25,696 nt of DNA, from the IMG/VR virus record IMGVR_UViG_3300045010_000600, positions 1 to 25,696 of that record; one strand, written 5' to 3'. Positions 1-5,667 of this stretch are shown here, one piece after another; the stretch's first letter is position 1; every line of letters starts with the position of its first letter. The translations under genes were made by a program, and so were the position numbers. The notes beneath the pieces are model-generated. The model searched no databases. It saw only the letters and a program-made list of their open reading frames with translations, and was not told the DNA's origin. This DNA comes from a virus.

Positions 1-2
1 GC

Positions 3-122
3 TTGGATGATGATCGACAAAGATCAAACTACTACATCATGGACAGCAAAGGTCATGTCACACATAAAAAATGTGTTATCAATCTTTGCAAGGGTGAAGT
101 ATCTCAACCACGGATGGATTAA
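3..122 (+). CDS. 3' end of an upstream gene (partial, unidentified)
   Basis: The third reading frame is open from the window edge to a TAA at 120-122 and encodes about 39 residues, including the stretch YYIMDSKGHVTHKKC. It ends 22 nt before a well-placed ATG at 145, with a Shine-Dalgarno (AAAGGAG) in the gap. That is the normal spacing of consecutive genes here, so I read it as the C-terminus of a gene starting outside the window. Frame 1 is also open from the edge into the next gene, which is the competing reading. No family is recognised. Confidence 0.4.
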   Translation: MDDDRQRSNYYIMDSKGHVTHKKCVINLCKGEVSQPRMD

Positions 123-144
123 TTTCATTCAGAAAGGAGTAAAC

Positions 145-315
145 ATGGCTGATATTAAATCAAACTGTTGCCTAACAAAAAGTACTTATGGCTTTTGCTA
201 TAAGAACTTGTGGCATTGGTATGTATTTGTTGCCACGCTCCCCTTCTTTGTAGGGGGTGTAAAGTTCCTAGTGAACTTTCTTCAGAGCGTAGGTAGCCCT
301 GCTGCTGCTCATTAA
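145..315 (+). CDS. 56-aa single-pass membrane protein
   Basis: The start is set by AAAGGAG (132-138) six bases before ATG 145. The same frame is open further upstream to ATG 7, but those starts have no such site. Residues about 22-46 (NLWHWYVFVATLPFF and on to FLVNFL) form one hydrophobic aromatic segment. It is preceded by a short soluble N-terminus with a Cys pair (C8, C9) and followed by a small Ala-rich tail, so it is probably an inner-membrane peptide. It has no signal-peptidase site and no known domain. Phages of this type carry many such small membrane proteins near accessory genes; a role in lysis timing, exclusion of other phages or host membrane takeover is possible but nothing here decides it. 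Confidence 0.7.
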   Translation: MADIKSNCCLTKSTYGFCYKNLWHWYVFVATLPFFVGGVKFLVNFLQSVGSPAAAH

Positions 316-340
316 TTTCGTCACGGACGAATTACTTTCT
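313..340 (+). terminator. hairpin after the 56-aa gene, terminator-like
   Basis: Immediately at the stop codon, TAATTTCGTC (313-322) pairs with GACGAATTA (326-334) around a 3-nt loop, with one bulged T. The tail that follows (CTTTCTT) is only partly U-rich. It could be a weak intrinsic terminator or a transcript-end stabilising hairpin. Confidence 0.35.
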
Positions 341-379
341 TGGAGTCTTTGCGAGTCTGTACAAGAGAGGACATATTGA

Positions 380-490
380 ATGACTTGCTTTTTACGCGCC
401 GTGGGAGGTCAGCATCTCAGGACGGCTTATACTCGTCTAATCACAGGGGCAGCACCTGTACGGCGTATTTTTAAAAGGAGTAATAAATGA
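380..490 (+). CDS. possible 36-aa basic leader peptide
   Basis: ATG 380 follows AGAGG (366-370) by nine bases and opens a 36-codon frame rich in Arg (MTCFLRAVGGQHLRTAYTRL...). Its TGA (488-490) overlaps the next start in an ATGA arrangement, the classic sign of translational coupling. Against it: the same bases form a tRNA-sized cloverleaf (396-467), so the open frame may be accidental. No homologous family is recognised. Confidence 0.3.
   Translation: MTCFLRAVGGQHLRTAYTRLITGAAPVRRIFKRSNK
396..467 (+). ncRNA. tRNA-shaped structured RNA without tRNA consensus bases
   Basis: Seventy-two bases fit tRNA geometry. Acceptor-like stem GCGCCGT (396-402) pairs with ACGGCGT (460-466), seven pairs with one G-U. 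A D-like arm is 405-408/415-418. An anticodon-like arm GACGG/TCGTC (421-425/433-437) carries a 7-nt loop CTTATAC, which would place UAU in the anticodon after a U33. A 5-nt variable region is followed by a T-like arm ACAGG/CCTGT (443-447/455-459) with a 7-nt loop. However, U8, the D-loop GG and the TTC of the T loop are all absent, and the two side loops share CAGCA instead. It could be a decayed or highly divergent tRNA-Ile(UAU), a tRNA mimic, or a protein-binding leader of the gene at 487. The fold was found by eye. Confidence 0.3.
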
Positions 491-636
491 ACAGTAAAAT
501 GAAAGCAGTTAGAAAGAAGCATAAAAAAGCAAAAGAGCGTAAAAAAATACTAGCGGCAGAATCTCGAAAAAATGCAAAGTCTAAAACACGAGAATGCTGG
601 CTCCGAACTGGTCATATTCCAGTATTCATACCCTGA
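487..636 (+). CDS. 49-aa Lys/Arg-rich small protein
   Basis: AAAAGGAG (473-480) precedes ATG 487 by six bases, one of the best ribosome-binding sites in the window. Residues 4-37 are very basic and helical in character (KMKAVRKKHKKAKERKK and on), suggesting nucleic-acid binding. The last 13 residues (CWLRTGHIPVFIP) are hydrophobic and aromatic. The gene ends 14 bases before a tRNA-like gene. No family recognised; a small DNA- or RNA-binding phage peptide is an inference from charge alone. Confidence 0.55.
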   Translation: MNSKMKAVRKKHKKAKERKKILAAESRKNAKSKTRECWLRTGHIPVFIP

Positions 637-650
637 TGCGTGTCCACTTA

Positions 651-722
651 ACCATCTTAACATAATGGTAATGCAGTCGCTTTGTAAGTTACAGATCGTG
701 GGTTCGATTCCCACAGATCGCT
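651..722 (+). tRNA. tRNA-Thr(UGU), partly degenerate
   Basis: The T arm is perfect: GTGGG (698-702), loop TTCGATT, CCCAC (710-714). The D arm has the TGG of a normal D loop (666-668), and the anticodon loop TTTGTAA (681-687) places TGT at 683-685, reading ACA (Thr). The acceptor stem ACCATCT (651-657) against AGATCGC (715-721) has mismatches at pairs 1-72 and 3-70. The anticodon stem has a C-U mismatch and a G-U, and pair 10-25 is A-C. The discriminator is T and CCA is not encoded. It is tRNA-derived beyond doubt, but the mismatches suggest either a decaying gene or one corrected by other means. Confidence 0.6.
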
Positions 723-836
723 CTTGATGAAAAAAACACAACCTTTTAATAGACCGTAATTGGGAACTACTCTTGGTGGACAAGGTATGCGATGATATTT
801 TTTCCCAGGCATATATATTTGCAAAGTATCAAGCAC

Positions 837-1667
837 ATGACTAACATAAATGAAAATCTCGACCGATGGTTCAAAGAAAAATGGGTTGACATCTCCAAAA
901 AGAAAGATGGTAAACATCCTCCATGTGGACGAGAAGCAGCAAGCAAAAAGCATGGCGCATACCCTAAATGTCGGCCGTCTAATCGAGTGAGTTCAGATAC
1001 ACCCGAAACATCGGGACAGATGAGCAAGAGTGAGAAAGAGTCAGCGGTCAGACAAAAGCGCCGCGCAGAGAAGAAACGCAGGAAGGACAAGAAACCACAC
1101 ATGACCTCACACAAAGATATTGGAGAAGTAAACAATTTCGTCCCTACTGAATGGATGAACGAGGAATCAGAGAATGAACCAACTAATCCCTCGCTGTGGT
1201 CAAAAGCAAAGGCTTTGGCAAAGTCTAAGTTCCGCGTATATCCAAGCGCATACGCAAACGGATGGGCAGCCAAATGGTACAAGGAACATGGTGGTGGATG
1301 GAAAAAGGAGGCCGCCAAAGAATCATTCACTGGCATGCGGTTTGCTCATTTTGTTTCTGAAGCAGATCAGGTGGATAAGGAATCTATGCCGTGCAATAAA
1401 CCACGATCAAGCACTCGTCCAGGTAAAAAGCGCATGGTAAAGGCCTGCCAAGACGGTCAAGAAAAGATTGTACATTACGGTGCAGATGGCTATGGACACA
1501 ACTATAGCGATGAAGCCAGAGCATCGTTCCGCGCTCGGCACAATTGCGATCAGGCGAAAGACAAACTCAGCGCACAGTATTGGGCGTGTAAAGATCTTTG
1601 GTCAGGTAAGGGCGGCAGCACTAAGAGTTGCCCAGGCGGAAAAGATAACGAAAACTGCAAATATTGA
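837..1667 (+). CDS. three-module basic phage protein (DUF5872-like)
   Basis: A 276-aa Lys/Arg-rich protein built of three short modules that I recall as recurring in marine T4-like phages. The first is NLDRWFKEKWVDIS...PPCGR...YPKCRPS...AVRQKRRAEKK (about 8-80). The second is LWSKAKALAKSKFRVYPSAYANGWAAKWYKEHGGGW (about 120-155), the DUF5872-like part. The third is KPRSS...KKRMVKACQDGQEK...FRARHNCDQAKDKLSAQYWACKD (about 188-253). Acidic linkers separate them, and Cys residues recur in modules 1 and 3 (possible metal or disulphide sites). I chose ATG 837 because the family starts just before NLDRWF. ATG 792 in the same frame, with AAGG upstream, would add 15 residues and is possible. Function unknown; compact basic modules suggest nucleic-acid binding or packaging with DNA, which is inference. 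Confidence 0.85.
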   Translation: MTNINENLDRWFKEKWVDISKKKDGKHPPCGREAASKKHGAYPKCRPSNRVSSDTPETSGQMSKSEKESAVRQKRRAEKKRRKDKKPHMTSHKDIGEVNNFVPTEWMNEESENEPTNPSLWSKAKALAKSKFRVYPSAYANGWAAKWYKEHGGGWKKEAAKESFTGMRFAHFVSEADQVDKESMPCNKPRSSTRPGKKRMVKACQDGQEKIVHYGADGYGHNYSDEARASFRARHNCDQAKDKLSAQYWACKDLWSGKGGSTKSCPGGKDNENCKY

Positions 1668-1709
1668 AAATTGACTTGCATCTGTCGGAATCGGTGGTAA
1701 ATTTATCAT

Positions 1710-2612
1710 ATGATTCGACATTTAGGTTATGCTTGCAAAAATATGACACTTGGTAACAAGGTACTCACAGACCGTACCTTGCGTGAATCTAGATTTACTC
1801 TAGAACGAGTGAATGATCTTGCTCTGAAAAACTCACAAGACCTAGTTCGCATCATGCAGTGGAACGCCGATAACGGAATCAAGTTTTTCCGCATCGGTAG
1901 TGGTCTGTTTCCTTTCATGGATCATCCCAATCACTTTTACAAATTGGAAGATCTAGTCAGTTGGCCGCATATCACCCGCAATATCATAGATGCAGGTAAG
2001 ATTGCAGCAGACAATAGTATTCGTCTGTCATGTCATCCAGGCCCGTACACTTGTCTTGCAAGTCCTGACTCTTTCATAGTTATCAAGTCTGTGAAGACCA
2101 TTCAGATGCACGCCATGCTTGGTAAGATGCTGTGCTGTCCGAATGATGATTTCGTTATCAACTTTCATATGGGTGGTGTATATGGAAACAAACAAGAAAC
2201 CGCCAAGCGATTCCTAAACAACCTAGACACTTTAACAGATTGGGAGCGCAACCACATCACCATCGAAAACGATGACAAGGCTTCCATGTGGAGCATCAGC
2301 GATCTTGTAGAGTATGGTATCGGTAATATGGTTCGCATCGTGTTTGATGTTCACCATCACAGATTTTGTAACCGCGAATCTTTGCACGATGCAGCAGACA
2401 TGGCTTTTGAGACATGGCCTGATGATCAAGTGCCCAAGATTCACTATTCGGAATCTGCCGAAGGTAAGAAACCACAAGCGCATTCTGACTATATCCTTAA
2501 TTCGATCCCAAATAATTTGCACACACGCGATTACGATGTTATGATTGAAGCAAAAGCAAAGGAACTTGCGTTACAAGCATATGTCTCTAAATATGAATTG
2601 TTACATTCGTAA
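1710..2612 (+). CDS. uvsE: UV-damage endonuclease (UvdE/UvsE family)
   Basis: A 300-aa TIM-barrel enzyme of the UvdE family, which nicks DNA 5' of UV photoproducts to start excision repair without a glycosylase. Family signatures run in order: MIRHLGYACKN...RT at the N-terminus; FRIGSGLFP (60-68); SCHPGPYTCLASP (107-119); NFHMGGVYGNK (151-161, metal-binding His); TIENDD (184-189, with the catalytic-site Glu); VFDVHHH (211-217); KIHYSE (243-248); and a C-terminal MIEAKAKELAL helix (278-288). All metal-ligand-type His/Asp/Glu positions appear intact, so an active enzyme is expected. The length is normal for the family. T4 itself uses the unrelated DenV glycosylase for this job. The start matches the family N-terminus; only a weak GGTGG lies upstream. 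A tRNA-Glu begins four bases after the stop. Confidence 0.93.
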   Translation: MIRHLGYACKNMTLGNKVLTDRTLRESRFTLERVNDLALKNSQDLVRIMQWNADNGIKFFRIGSGLFPFMDHPNHFYKLEDLVSWPHITRNIIDAGKIAADNSIRLSCHPGPYTCLASPDSFIVIKSVKTIQMHAMLGKMLCCPNDDFVINFHMGGVYGNKQETAKRFLNNLDTLTDWERNHITIENDDKASMWSISDLVEYGIGNMVRIVFDVHHHRFCNRESLHDAADMAFETWPDDQVPKIHYSESAEGKKPQAHSDYILNSIPNNLHTRDYDVMIEAKAKELALQAYVSKYELLHS

Positions 2613-2615
2613 TAA

Positions 2616-2687
2616 GGGCCTGTCGTCTAGTGGATAGGACAAGAGACTTTCAATCTCTTAACAGGGGTTCAATTCCCCTCAGGCTCA
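2616..2687 (+). tRNA. tRNA-Glu(UUC)
   Basis: Acceptor GGGCCTG (2616-2622) pairs with CAGGCTC (2680-2686), with one G-U and discriminator A2687. The anticodon arm AGAGA/TCTCT (2642-2646/2654-2658) holds loop CTTTCAA with TTC at 2649-2651. The T arm AGGGG/CCCCT (2663-2667/2675-2679) has loop TTCAATT. All stems are sound. CCA is not encoded. It would read GAA, a codon used heavily in this AT-rich genome. Confidence 0.93.
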
Positions 2688-2699
2688 TTGGAATTAACC

Positions 2700-2993
2700 A
2701 TGGCTTACAGTATTCAATATTTTTTTGAGGAAGATTCAAATCGAATAGATGGATTTTTAATTGAAGAATTAATTTCACAATTTAAAGATTGTCGCATCAA
2801 AAAACTTATCAGTGAGACTAAAACCGATCTAGAACAAATTTTTGATCTTAGCGATAACGATGAGGATTATTTTATCTCATTTTGTGAACTAGAAATTATA
2901 TGCGATACTTTAGAATCTTTTGAATCCATACAGCAAAAAATAGAAAAAAAATATGGTATTGTTCCGTTTAGAACAGAATACAAAGAAAAATAA
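2700..2993 (+). CDS. 97-aa acidic protein of unknown function
   Basis: Lies between two tRNA genes: it starts 12 bases after tRNA-Glu and ends four bases before tRNA-Leu. ATG 2700 has a weak site (TTGGA, 2688-2692). A TTG at 2688 in frame would directly abut the tRNA and is less likely. The product is strongly acidic (EEDSNRIDGF; DLSDNDEDYF) with two or three predicted helices and a basic end (KKYGIVPFRTEYKEK). The acidity hints at a DNA mimic or protein-binding adaptor, but no family is recognised. Confidence 0.72.
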   Translation: MAYSIQYFFEEDSNRIDGFLIEELISQFKDCRIKKLISETKTDLEQIFDLSDNDEDYFISFCELEIICDTLESFESIQQKIEKKYGIVPFRTEYKEK

Positions 2994-2997
2994 TTAC

Positions 2998-3070
2998 GCA
3001 GGTGTAGCCCAACGGCAGAGGCAACGGACTTAAAATCCGTACAGTAGGGGTTCGATTCCCCTGACCTGCA
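2998..3070 (+). tRNA. tRNA-Leu(UAA) with short variable loop
   Basis: Acceptor GCAGGTG (2998-3004) pairs with GACCTGC (3063-3069), six pairs plus a G-G at the last position, and discriminator A3070. Anticodon arm ACGGA/TCCGT (3024-3028/3036-3040) has loop CTTAAAA, with TAA at 3031-3033, reading UUA. T arm AGGGG/CCCCT (3046-3050/3058-3062) has loop TTCGATT. The variable region is only five bases (3041-3045), whereas bacterial tRNA-Leu normally has a long class II arm. A73, important for leucyl-tRNA synthetase, is present. Confidence 0.88.
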
Positions 3071-3074
3071 TTTC

Positions 3075-3107
3075 AGGAATCATAAGTTCGCTACATATTG
3101 GCGAACT
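3075..3107 (+). promoter_or_regulatory. split ribosome-binding site bridged by a hairpin
   Basis: No Shine-Dalgarno lies at normal distance before ATG 3108. Instead AGTTCGC (3085-3091) and GCGAACT (3101-3107) form a perfect 7-bp stem with a 9-nt loop that ends exactly at the start codon. AGGA (3075-3078) lies just upstream. Folding the hairpin removes 23 nt and leaves AGGA about six bases from ATG. T4 genes 25 and 38 are known to use such an arrangement. Confidence 0.5.
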
Positions 3108-3761
3108 ATGCGATCCTTTAAACACCACCTACTATCTGTACAGCAATTAGATGCTCTGCGCTTTGATGCAGCACCAAAGACGGTTATACGCCGTTTAGAC
3201 GAAGGCCTATCAAAGTTTGAGATTGATATAAGCGATTTGTTTGTAGATACACCACCAACAAATAGCAGCAAACGATCCAAATACGAACTAGAAGAATTGG
3301 CTAAACTTGCAAAGCCTGGATTTTATTCGGGTCTTGTTGAGTTGCCAGTAATGGAAATTGTGCAAGTAATACTGGACGAGCATAATTTGCACCTGCCTGA
3401 TCCTTCCCGTAAGAGGATGGTTTCAGTACTGCACGATGTGCGTACCGCGTGTTTGGCATTGCAATACGAGTACCGTAGGATTCGTCCGCGTACCCTTGCA
3501 GAGCATTACGGTATCTCTCTGCCAGATACATACAAAAATCAAGACTCTACCCCATCGTATCCAAGTATACGAAGCACACAGATGTCATTTTTGACATTAT
3601 ATTTGGGAGAACGGTTTACCAAAATTGAGGATGATATGTACCGTCTTTCGGAAGAAACAGACGCTGCACTTATGGCATCAGCACTTCATTATCGTAGTGA
3701 TATTGAAGCATCTCACGAACTCGCTAGATATTTATTTAGCGTTCTAAAAAGGAAACTATAA
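3108..3761 (+). CDS. PAP2-phosphatase-like protein with altered active site
   Basis: A 217-aa protein with the layout of phage PAP2 (type 2 phosphatidic acid phosphatase / acid phosphatase) proteins: a helical N-terminus, then YEYRRIRPRTLAEHYGI (120-136) matching the K...RP block, then TPSYPSIRSTQ (148-158) where the family has PSYPSGH, then ALHYRSDIEA (192-201) where active members have SRxxxGxHYPSD. The RP pair (126-127), H194 and D198 are kept. The Gly-His of PSGH is Ile-Arg, and the Arg of the last block appears to be Leu or Met. No membrane segments are present, so it would be a soluble form. It abuts the next gene (stop 3759-3761, ATG 3762). It is either a non-catalytic homologue or one with a changed chemistry. 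The assignment rests on motif spacing read by eye. Confidence 0.72.
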   Translation: MRSFKHHLLSVQQLDALRFDAAPKTVIRRLDEGLSKFEIDISDLFVDTPPTNSSKRSKYELEELAKLAKPGFYSGLVELPVMEIVQVILDEHNLHLPDPSRKRMVSVLHDVRTACLALQYEYRRIRPRTLAEHYGISLPDTYKNQDSTPSYPSIRSTQMSFLTLYLGERFTKIEDDMYRLSEETDAALMASALHYRSDIEASHELARYLFSVLKRKL

Positions 3762-4313
3762 ATGCCTACCGCACCGAACAACCCTGAAGACTATGCAGCA
3801 ATGAATGATTTTGGCTTCACAGCAGTTGACGCCGATACCTATAATGCTTCGCAACAAGTGGTCACGCAGCAAACTACACAGCAAGTAGCAGATGAAGTTA
3901 CTGCGGCAGTTGATGATCGCCTCGATAGTATTGACGCAAATCTGCGAGCAATTCTCGACCGGCTATCAGGAGAAAGTGGAGATGGGTTTCCTGCCGCTGC
4001 AACCGATATCGAAAGACTAGAGCGCAAATTGGACGAGATGCTTCAATTGCAGACAGAAGAGTTATATGCTGCAATCAGCGGACAATCTTCCAATATTCGT
4101 GCAGTCATTGATGAGGTAGAAAAGCGTAAAGCGCAGGTGTCAGCAACGTACAAAGCAAAGATGACTGCGGTGGAACAACTAATCATGCCTCTGCTCTACA
4201 ATCTGAAGAAAAATCCTGAAAAGGAATATATTTACTGGCCTAACAGAGAGAATAAGATTCAAGATCAGATCACAAAGATTCTTGCTCTCACCCGTGCTGA
4301 AGTACCTTTATGA
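3762..4313 (+). CDS. coiled-coil protein conserved in marine T4-like phages
   Basis: A 183-aa protein starting one base after the previous stop (AGGAAA upstream) and ending in an ATGA overlap with the next gene, so the three genes from 3108 are probably translated as a coupled set. A disordered Gln/Thr-rich N-terminus is followed by long helices with heptad-like spacing (VADEVTAAVDDRLDSIDANL, about 42-61, and IERLERKLDEMLQLQTEELY, about 83-102). The conserved end is LIMPLLYNLKKNPEKEYIYW (about 140-159), followed by PNRENKI. That ending recurs in marine myoviruses as I recall it, without known function. Likely oligomeric. Confidence 0.85.
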   Translation: MPTAPNNPEDYAAMNDFGFTAVDADTYNASQQVVTQQTTQQVADEVTAAVDDRLDSIDANLRAILDRLSGESGDGFPAAATDIERLERKLDEMLQLQTEELYAAISGQSSNIRAVIDEVEKRKAQVSATYKAKMTAVEQLIMPLLYNLKKNPEKEYIYWPNRENKIQDQITKILALTRAEVPL

Positions 4314-5461
4314 AATCATTTCTATCGTTCATATCAGAATCAAAAAACACACACTTGGAACACTTGGAAGACACGATCTTTCTGAATGGTGTCAAGGGTA
4401 TTGATCTTGCTGTTTCTGTGGTGAATGATGTGATTAAGACTTTGCGCGGAGATTCAAAGAGTGGAGCATTTATTTCAGTGAAATGGGACGGAGCGCCTGC
4501 CGTGATCTGTGGAGAAGATCCACAAACAAAGAAGTTTTTTGTGGCAACCAAGAGCGTCTTCAATAAAACACCAAAGGTCAACTACTCACATGAAGACATT
4601 GACACCAACCACGGGAGATCAGGTGTTGCTGCCAAACTACACGCAGCATTTGATGCTCTAAAAAGCGCAGGAATCCAAGGCATCCTGCAAGGTGACTTGA
4701 TGTTTACTCCAGGCGACATAAAAACACAAAACATTGATGGAGAGAACTACTATACTTTCCAACCAAACACCATCATGTATGCAGTTCTCACCAAGAGCGA
4801 TCTCGGTAAGCGCATTGCTAGATCACAAATAGGAATCGTGTTTCACACAGTATATAAGGGAGCGAACTTCCAATCTCTCAGCGCATCGTTTAACCCAAAC
4901 ATTTCCAACCTAAGAAATAACTCTAAAGCGTGGATTGAAAACGCCTCGTTCATAGACGCAACGGGTATTGCAACCATGACTGCAACCGAAACCAAGCAAC
5001 TAGAGAGATTGCTCACCGATATCCTTGCGTTCAAATCAGACAACGATGTGATAACGGCGCTGTCAACCATTCAAAAAGATTCCACCATGAAAGACGCGGT
5101 GACGCGATACTTCAACAGCAGCATTCGTGCAGGAGTGGATCGGGGATCGGTTCCTGCACTCATCAAGTTTGTGCTAGACCAACCAAAATCAAATCAAGAA
5201 TTGGCACAGCGCATTCGCTCCAATGCAACTGGTCTAAAAAAAGCATTTGATCTACACAAGCGTATTGCTGTTGCCAAGAATATCATAGTAGCAAAGATGA
5301 GTCAGGTCAAAACCATCGGTGCTTTCTATCCAACAGATAGTGGATTTCGTGTTGCTAACCCCGAAGGATTTGTGGCAGTTGCTGCAAAGGGGGTCTACAA
5401 ACTGGTAGATCGTTTAGAATTCTCACGACAGAACTTTACTGCCTTGAAAAACTGGTCTTAA
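4310..5461 (+). CDS. ligase-like nucleotidyltransferase candidate (DUF6267-like)
   Basis: A 383-aa protein of a marine-phage family of unknown function (I recall it as DUF6267). Elements resembling the covalent nucleotidyltransferase fold of DNA/RNA ligases appear in order: KWDGAPAVICG (58-68, motif I KxDG with K58 as candidate nucleotide-accepting lysine), GILQGDLMF (124-132, motif III-like), YAVL and IGIVFHTVYKG (157-184), then a helical insertion (about 200-330), and finally PEGFVAVAAKGVYKLVDRLE (351-370), which resembles motifs IV (EGhV) and V (KL). The start ATG overlaps the previous stop. The second gene downstream is an HxGH-type nucleotidyltransferase, so the pair may act together on a nucleotide or nucleic-acid end. 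The motif assignment is mine and no activity is established. Confidence 0.82.
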   Translation: MKSFLSFISESKNTHLEHLEDTIFLNGVKGIDLAVSVVNDVIKTLRGDSKSGAFISVKWDGAPAVICGEDPQTKKFFVATKSVFNKTPKVNYSHEDIDTNHGRSGVAAKLHAAFDALKSAGIQGILQGDLMFTPGDIKTQNIDGENYYTFQPNTIMYAVLTKSDLGKRIARSQIGIVFHTVYKGANFQSLSASFNPNISNLRNNSKAWIENASFIDATGIATMTATETKQLERLLTDILAFKSDNDVITALSTIQKDSTMKDAVTRYFNSSIRAGVDRGSVPALIKFVLDQPKSNQELAQRIRSNATGLKKAFDLHKRIAVAKNIIVAKMSQVKTIGAFYPTDSGFRVANPEGFVAVAAKGVYKLVDRLEFSRQNFTALKNWS

Positions 5462-5500
5462 TTAGGCATAGATACATTATCTTTAGAAAGGAGATCATAT

Positions 5501-5623
5501 ATGGAAGCAATTCATAGCGCATTGGGTACATTTTTTTATACTGTAGTGGTGTTTGTTGCTGGTGCATTTATTGGCAAACCACTATGGGATTGGGTATCTA
5601 AGCATTTCCCGTGGAACAAGTAA
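5501..5623 (+). CDS. 40-aa membrane peptide
   Basis: AGAAAGGAG (5486-5494) six bases before ATG 5501 is a near-perfect ribosome-binding site. The product (MEAIHSALGTFFYTVVVFVA and on to FPWNK) has one hydrophobic segment at about 9-26 followed by a Trp-rich amphipathic tail (KPLWDWVSKHFPWNK). It ends 44 bases before the next likely start. Probably an inserted inner-membrane microprotein; function unknown. Confidence 0.7.
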   Translation: MEAIHSALGTFFYTVVVFVAGAFIGKPLWDWVSKHFPWNK

Positions 5624-5667
5624 ATAGTTAATTGCCATCTGAAGTAGGGGTAGGAAATGATCCAGCC

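Noticed and set aside
7-144. N-terminal extension of the 56-aa membrane protein to ATG 7.
   Set aside because: A strong Shine-Dalgarno sits at ATG 145, and another frame ends at 122 as expected for an upstream gene.
474-489. T4-type late promoter near ATAAAT before the 49-aa gene.
   Set aside because: The match to TATAAATA is incomplete and overlaps the ribosome-binding site and start codon. TAAATA-like strings elsewhere are inside genes.
727-795. Micro-frame MKKTQPFNRP, stop, LGTTLGGQGMR, stop: looks like a 22-aa peptide broken by one TAA.
   Set aside because: No ribosome-binding site, in-frame stop, and no suppressor tRNA among the three tRNAs here (a TAA suppressor would need anticodon UUA). 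At most a relic.
767-1336. 189-codon open frame on the - strand.
   Set aside because: It is antisense to the three-module basic protein, whose motifs are recognisable on the + strand, and it has no ribosome-binding site or neighbours on its strand.
1671-1709. Sigma-70-like promoter before the UvdE gene (TTGACT at 1671).
   Set aside because: No acceptable -10 box lies 16-18 bases downstream; the nearest AT-rich hexamers are 21 or more bases away.
5632-5667. TTG start for the nucleotidyltransferase.
   Set aside because: No ribosome-binding site and it directly follows an in-frame stop; ATG 5668 is preferred, though its own site is weak.
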